DNA from: Myxococcales bacterium | GTDB lineage: Bacteria; Myxococcota_A; Polyangia; Polyangiales; Houyiibacteriaceae | Assembly (NCBI GenBank): GCA_020354595.1 | Contig: CP070650.1 | Location: 411,745 to 420,281, forward strand | DNA length: 8,537 nt | Direction: 5' to 3' | Shown here: positions 5,329 to 8,537 of the stretch, piece by piece | Position numbering within the stretch: the stretch's first letter is position 1 | How the letters are laid out: every line of letters begins with the position of its first letter | Program-made: the position numbers and the translations under genes | Notes under the pieces: generated by a model | What the model was told of the DNA's origin: nothing | What the model saw: only the letters and a program-made list of their open reading frames with translations | The model's database searches: none

Positions 5329-7119
5329 ATGCTTGTCTTGCCCACGACTCATACTCTGAAAGCCACGTTGAACACCAGCCGCTCCTGCGCGCTGCTTGCC
5401 CTGGTCGTCATGGCAGGCTGCGGGAGTGACGGCTCCGGCGGCGATGGCACCGCTCCCAAGGGCTGCGACTACGCGAGCACCTACGAAGCCATTCAAGAGA
5501 CCATCTTCGAGGCCAAGGGCTGCACTGCGAGCACATGTCACGGAGACGCGATGCTCGGCGGTCTCGACCTTCGGGCCGAGGCGTCTTTCGATGCTCTGGT
5601 TCGGCAGCCGAGCCTGATCGATTCGGGGGTCCAGCGCGTGTACCCCGGAGACCAAAGCCTCAGCCTTCTCTATCTCAAGCTCGAGGCAGCGACTGAGGGC
5701 ACGGGCCTCGGGAGCCTCGGTCAACCGATGCCGGTAGGCAACGACCCGCTCACCGAGGATGAGCTCGAAGCGGTCAGGCTTTGGATTCGCGGAGGGGCAT
5801 CCCCTGACACGATCGTCGGAGGTACTCTCGAGCGGCTCGGCTGCGAAGGCGTGTTCGATCCGGCACCCAACAAGATTCAACCGCTTCCCGCCCCCGCGGA
5901 CGACGAGGGCATCCAATTCTATGCCGGCGCGTGGGACCTCGGGGCCGAGTCGGAGGATGAAGTCTGCTTCGCGACCTATTACGACTTTTCCGATACCGTT
6001 CCGGTTGAATACCAGGTCGATTGCCCCGAGCTCGGCGAAGGCAGGAGGTGTTTCGCATTCCGCCGTAACGAGCTCGCGCAAGACGGACAGTCGCACCACA
6101 GCATCATCAACGTCTACACGCCAAAGTCGGATCCGAACGGCGGCGATTGGGGCCCATGGGAATGCCTGGGCGGTGAGCGGAGCGGTGAAGGATGTGATCC
6201 CACCGCGCCAGATCCTTGCGGGGAGCGCAGCGAGTGCGCCACGCGCCCCGTCACCTCGGTCGGCTGCGTCGGCTACCCCTTTGCCCCAAGCGACTTCGGG
6301 ATCGGTGGCGGCGCAGGGGGTCCGACCGACACCACGGTCCAGCTCTCGGGTGCGCAGGAGTCCACCACGATCGACCTTCCACCCGTCGGCGTCTACTCGG
6401 TGCTACCGCTCGACGGCTTCGTCTCGTGGAACAGCCACGCGTTCAACCTCACCAAGTTCGACACCACGATCGAGCAGTGGGTGAACCTCACGTTCGCCCC
6501 CGAAGACGAACGCTTGTGGCTTCGGCGTCAGATCTTCGAAGCACGCAACATCTTCGCAATGAGCCCGGTCGCGCCGTTCACGAAGAGAGAGATCTGCATG
6601 ACGTGGACGCTGCCACAATACTCGCAACTTCTTTCCCTGAGCTCCCACATGCATCAACGCGGCGAGCTGTTTCGGATTTGGCTTCCGCCCAACGCGTCGT
6701 GCAGCGGCGTGAGCAACTGCGCGCCGCCCGCGCGCGAGCCGGACTACGTGAGCCGCCTCTACGACGATCCGGTCTACACCTATTATGAGCCTCCCAACGA
6801 CTACTCTTCCTCCGCGGAAGCCGACCGCACCTTCCTCGCATGCGCGGTTTACGACAACGGTGAAGACGACCCGCTCGAAGTGAAGCGGGAGTCGACAAAA
6901 CCCAACACGCCGGCCTGCTCCTACCCGGTGGCCTTTTGCGGCTGCGACACGGGAGCCCGCGTTTGCCTCGGCGGGGACAATCAAGGGTCGGCGTGCAATG
7001 GCGACGACTCGGTCTGCGGTCAGGGCGGGATGTGCGATGCGTGTCCGCTCCTTGGCGGCGTGACCACCGACGACGAGATGTTCATCCCGCTCGGGTCATA
7101 TTACGTCGCCCAGCCATAG
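5329..7119 (+). CDS. Lipoprotein with CX4CH cytochrome-c-like domain fused to a PHM/DBM-type copper type II monooxygenase domain
   Basis: The product has 596 residues. A signal peptide ends in a lipobox-like VVMAGC (C31 lipidated), followed by a Gly/Ser linker. The small domain (about 44-160) has C65-x4-C70-H71 (CTASTCHG), a candidate distal Met in QPMPVG (M134) and a final helix LTEDELEAVRLWIRGGA, as in small c-type cytochromes. The larger domain (about 178-596) resembles peptidylglycine hydroxylating monooxygenase. It has SHHS (H256, H257) and NSHAFNL (H370) for the CuH site, SHMH (H440, H442) and a late Met in GGVTTDDEM (M584) for the CuM site, plus LACAVYDNG corresponding to the strand before that Met. 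The predicted reaction is O2- and copper-dependent hydroxylation at the cell surface, with the haem domain as possible electron donor. Two Cys modules (279-303, 546-569) decorate the domain. The substrate is unknown. A paralogue follows 131 bp downstream. Confidence 0.83.
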   Translation: MLVLPTTHTLKATLNTSRSCALLALVVMAGCGSDGSGGDGTAPKGCDYASTYEAIQETIFEAKGCTASTCHGDAMLGGLDLRAEASFDALVRQPSLIDSGVQRVYPGDQSLSLLYLKLEAATEGTGLGSLGQPMPVGNDPLTEDELEAVRLWIRGGASPDTIVGGTLERLGCEGVFDPAPNKIQPLPAPADDEGIQFYAGAWDLGAESEDEVCFATYYDFSDTVPVEYQVDCPELGEGRRCFAFRRNELAQDGQSHHSIINVYTPKSDPNGGDWGPWECLGGERSGEGCDPTAPDPCGERSECATRPVTSVGCVGYPFAPSDFGIGGGAGGPTDTTVQLSGAQESTTIDLPPVGVYSVLPLDGFVSWNSHAFNLTKFDTTIEQWVNLTFAPEDERLWLRRQIFEARNIFAMSPVAPFTKREICMTWTLPQYSQLLSLSSHMHQRGELFRIWLPPNASCSGVSNCAPPAREPDYVSRLYDDPVYTYYEPPNDYSSSAEADRTFLACAVYDNGEDDPLEVKRESTKPNTPACSYPVAFCGCDTGARVCLGGDNQGSACNGDDSVCGQGGMCDACPLLGGVTTDDEMFIPLGSYYVAQP

Positions 7120-7250
7120 GCCTTAAGGCGGCAAAAAGCGCGACGTCGTGTTATCATTTCTGAGCACAGCTCACATTTTTGCTTGCGCCGATAACCGAAT
7201 CAGGAAAAATCCCGCCCTAACTTAGCCTTAAACCCCGTTTGGAGATTCTA
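7120..7250 (+). other. Spacer between the two paralogues with a weak terminator-like hairpin
   Basis: This 131-bp spacer contains the palindrome GCCTTAAGGC (7120-7129) directly after the stop codon. It also has a 5-bp hairpin TGAGC/GCTCA (7161-7165/7169-7173, loop ACA) followed by CATTTTT (7174-7180). The hairpin is a weak intrinsic terminator or attenuator candidate. I found no convincing promoter, although the right half is A/T-richer than its surroundings. The downstream gene may be read from its own promoter or by read-through. Confidence 0.3.
7241..7244 (+). promoter_or_regulatory. Ribosome-binding site of the second lipoprotein gene
   Basis: GGAG is followed by six bases (ATTCTA) and then ATG 7251, at normal spacing. 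This supports the start, which is also required by the signal peptide immediately after it. Confidence 0.65.
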
Positions 7251-8537
7251 ATGAAACCCGTTCAATACGCGGTCGCCGCCGGCGCGATCGTCATCGTCGC
7301 GGCTTGCGGAGCGGACAGTTCGAGCAGTCCCAAACCGAAATGCGACGTCGCGAGCACATTCGAGCAGGTTCAGCAGCAGATCTTCGAAGGTCGAGGTTGC
7401 ACCGCGTCCGCCTGTCACGGCGAGGCGGCCAATGGCGGCCTCGATCTTCGCGCAGCCGCCGCTTATGAGAGCTTGATCAACGTCGAAGCGAGCTCAGGTG
7501 ACTACATGCGCGTGTTCCCGGGCGAGCAGGAGCTCAGCCTTCTCTATCAGAAGGTCGCCGCCAAGACCGAAGGCTTCGAGCTCGGCTCGCTTCCGAATCC
7601 GATCTCCGGTGGCGCCATGCCGACGGGCCCCGATGTGTTAAGCGACGACGACCTCGGCTTGCTCCGGGCCTGGATTCGCGGCGGCGCGCCAGAGACCGGC
7701 ATCGTCGAGGGCTCCGAAGCGTTCGCGTCGTGCGCGCTCGAAGGCGACATCGCGCCGAACAAGATTCAACCCCTCCCTGCGCCCGCGGCGGACAAGGGCG
7801 TCCAACTCTACTCCGGCGGTTGGGACGTCCCACCCGAGGCGGAAGGCGAGGTCTGCTTCGTCACCTACTACGATTTCTCCGATCGAGTCCCAGACGAGTT
7901 CAAGGTGCCGTGCGATGACGCACAAGGCGGCCCGGAGCGCGAATGCTTCGCCTACAACAACATCCTGCTGGCACAGGACCCTCAATCGCACCACAGCATC
8001 GTCGACGTCTACGTTCCGGTCTCGGAGGATGCGGGACATTGGGATCCGACGGACGAGACGTATTGGCAGGGTTGGTCCTGCTTGGGCGGTCCGAACGCCG
8101 GAGCGACTTGCACGCCGGGGAGCGACGAGTGCGGGGAGCGCGGCCAATGCACAACACCGGTACAAACCACAATCGCGTGCATCAACTATCAATATGGGCC
8201 TGATGAAATGGGCACGATCGGCGGGCTCTTCGGTGCCGCCGAGGTGAGGCAGAACCTCGCCACAGCGCAAGAGTCGAGCTTCCGGGAGAACTACCCCCCG
8301 AAGGTATTTTCCAAGATGCCGATCAAAGGGTTCGTTCTTTGGGACAGCCACGCCTTCAACCTCACCCAGCGGGAGACCTCCGTCGAGCAGTGGATGAACC
8401 TCGAGTTTGCGGCTCCGGAGGAGCAGGTCTACCCGCGCGAGCAAATCTTCGACGGGAGGAATCTCCTCGATATGGGACGCATCGAGGCCTACACGTCGAA
8501 AGAGGTATGCACCTCGTACATCATCCCGCGGTACGCG
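7251..8537 (+). CDS. Second paralogue: lipoprotein with CX4CH domain and copper type II monooxygenase domain (3' partial)
   Basis: The frame is open for 429 codons to the window edge, so the gene is cut off, not broken. A short signal peptide ends in VIVAAC (C19 lipidated). The haem-type domain has C50-x4-C55-H56 (CTASACHG), a possible distal Met in GGAMPTG (M123) and the helix LSDDDLGLLRAWIRGGA. The copper domain starts with PNKIQPLPAPA, identical in its neighbour, and shows SHHS (H247, H248) and DSHAFNL (H367), the CuH ligands. The window ends in IIPRYA, about 9 residues before the HxH pair seen in the first copy, so the CuM ligands cannot be checked. One Cys module (277-300) sits at the equivalent place. 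Length and layout match the upstream copy throughout, indicating tandem duplication followed by considerable divergence, possibly toward a different substrate. Confidence 0.82.
   Translation, partial: MKPVQYAVAAGAIVIVAACGADSSSSPKPKCDVASTFEQVQQQIFEGRGCTASACHGEAANGGLDLRAAAAYESLINVEASSGDYMRVFPGEQELSLLYQKVAAKTEGFELGSLPNPISGGAMPTGPDVLSDDDLGLLRAWIRGGAPETGIVEGSEAFASCALEGDIAPNKIQPLPAPAADKGVQLYSGGWDVPPEAEGEVCFVTYYDFSDRVPDEFKVPCDDAQGGPERECFAYNNILLAQDPQSHHSIVDVYVPVSEDAGHWDPTDETYWQGWSCLGGPNAGATCTPGSDECGERGQCTTPVQTTIACINYQYGPDEMGTIGGLFGAAEVRQNLATAQESSFRENYPPKVFSKMPIKGFVLWDSHAFNLTQRETSVEQWMNLEFAAPEEQVYPREQIFDGRNLLDMGRIEAYTSKEVCTSYIIPRYA

Noticed and set aside
7638..8444. Open frame of 268 codons on the minus strand opposite the second lipoprotein
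   Set aside because: The plus-strand frame is clearly homologous to the upstream gene, and a similar antisense shadow appears opposite that copy.

Overview
This window looks like high-GC bacterial chromosome. The most likely source is a Myxococcota-type organism (formerly deltaproteobacteria). The reasons are the strong G/C preference at third codon positions, large secreted lipoproteins with a CX4CH haem-type motif and Cys-rich modules, and a eukaryote-like cyclic-nucleotide pocket. This placement is an inference; there is no rRNA or marker gene here.

Left part (1-2899). A degenerate, palindromic heptanucleotide repeat (about 3-67) precedes a two-gene unit. Its genes are a GT2 glycosyltransferase of the polyprenyl-phosphate sugar transferase type (81-776) and a DUF2064/TIGR04282-type nucleotidyl/glycosyltransferase (767-1471), overlapping by 10 nt. 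A cardiolipin synthase-type phospholipase D protein (1430-2899, minus) converges on them with a 42-nt tail-to-tail overlap. The theme is envelope lipid and glycan metabolism.

Middle part (2977-5246). A one-base overlap couples a Crp/Fnr-type regulator with an intact cyclic-nucleotide pocket to a metallo-beta-lactamase-fold protein of the class II cyclic-nucleotide phosphodiesterase type. This looks like a sensor and signal-remover pair. A 429-bp gap without a convincing protein gene follows. It holds a plausible sigma70 promoter, many local hairpins and a very strong intrinsic terminator, so I call it a candidate structured non-coding RNA of unknown identity (about 4420-4793). An ABA4-like (DUF4281) membrane protein lies beyond it on the minus strand.

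Right part (5247-8537). A divergent intergenic region carries a perfect 19-bp palindrome. It is followed by two tandem paralogous lipoproteins (5329-7119, and 7251 running off the end). Each has a lipobox, a small cytochrome-c-like domain with CX4CH, and a domain whose residues match the copper ligands of PHM/DBM-type copper type II monooxygenases (HH, H, HxH and M in the complete copy). This fusion of a haem-type domain to a copper monooxygenase, in tandem and on the cell surface, is the most interesting system in the window. Its substrate cannot be read from the sequence.
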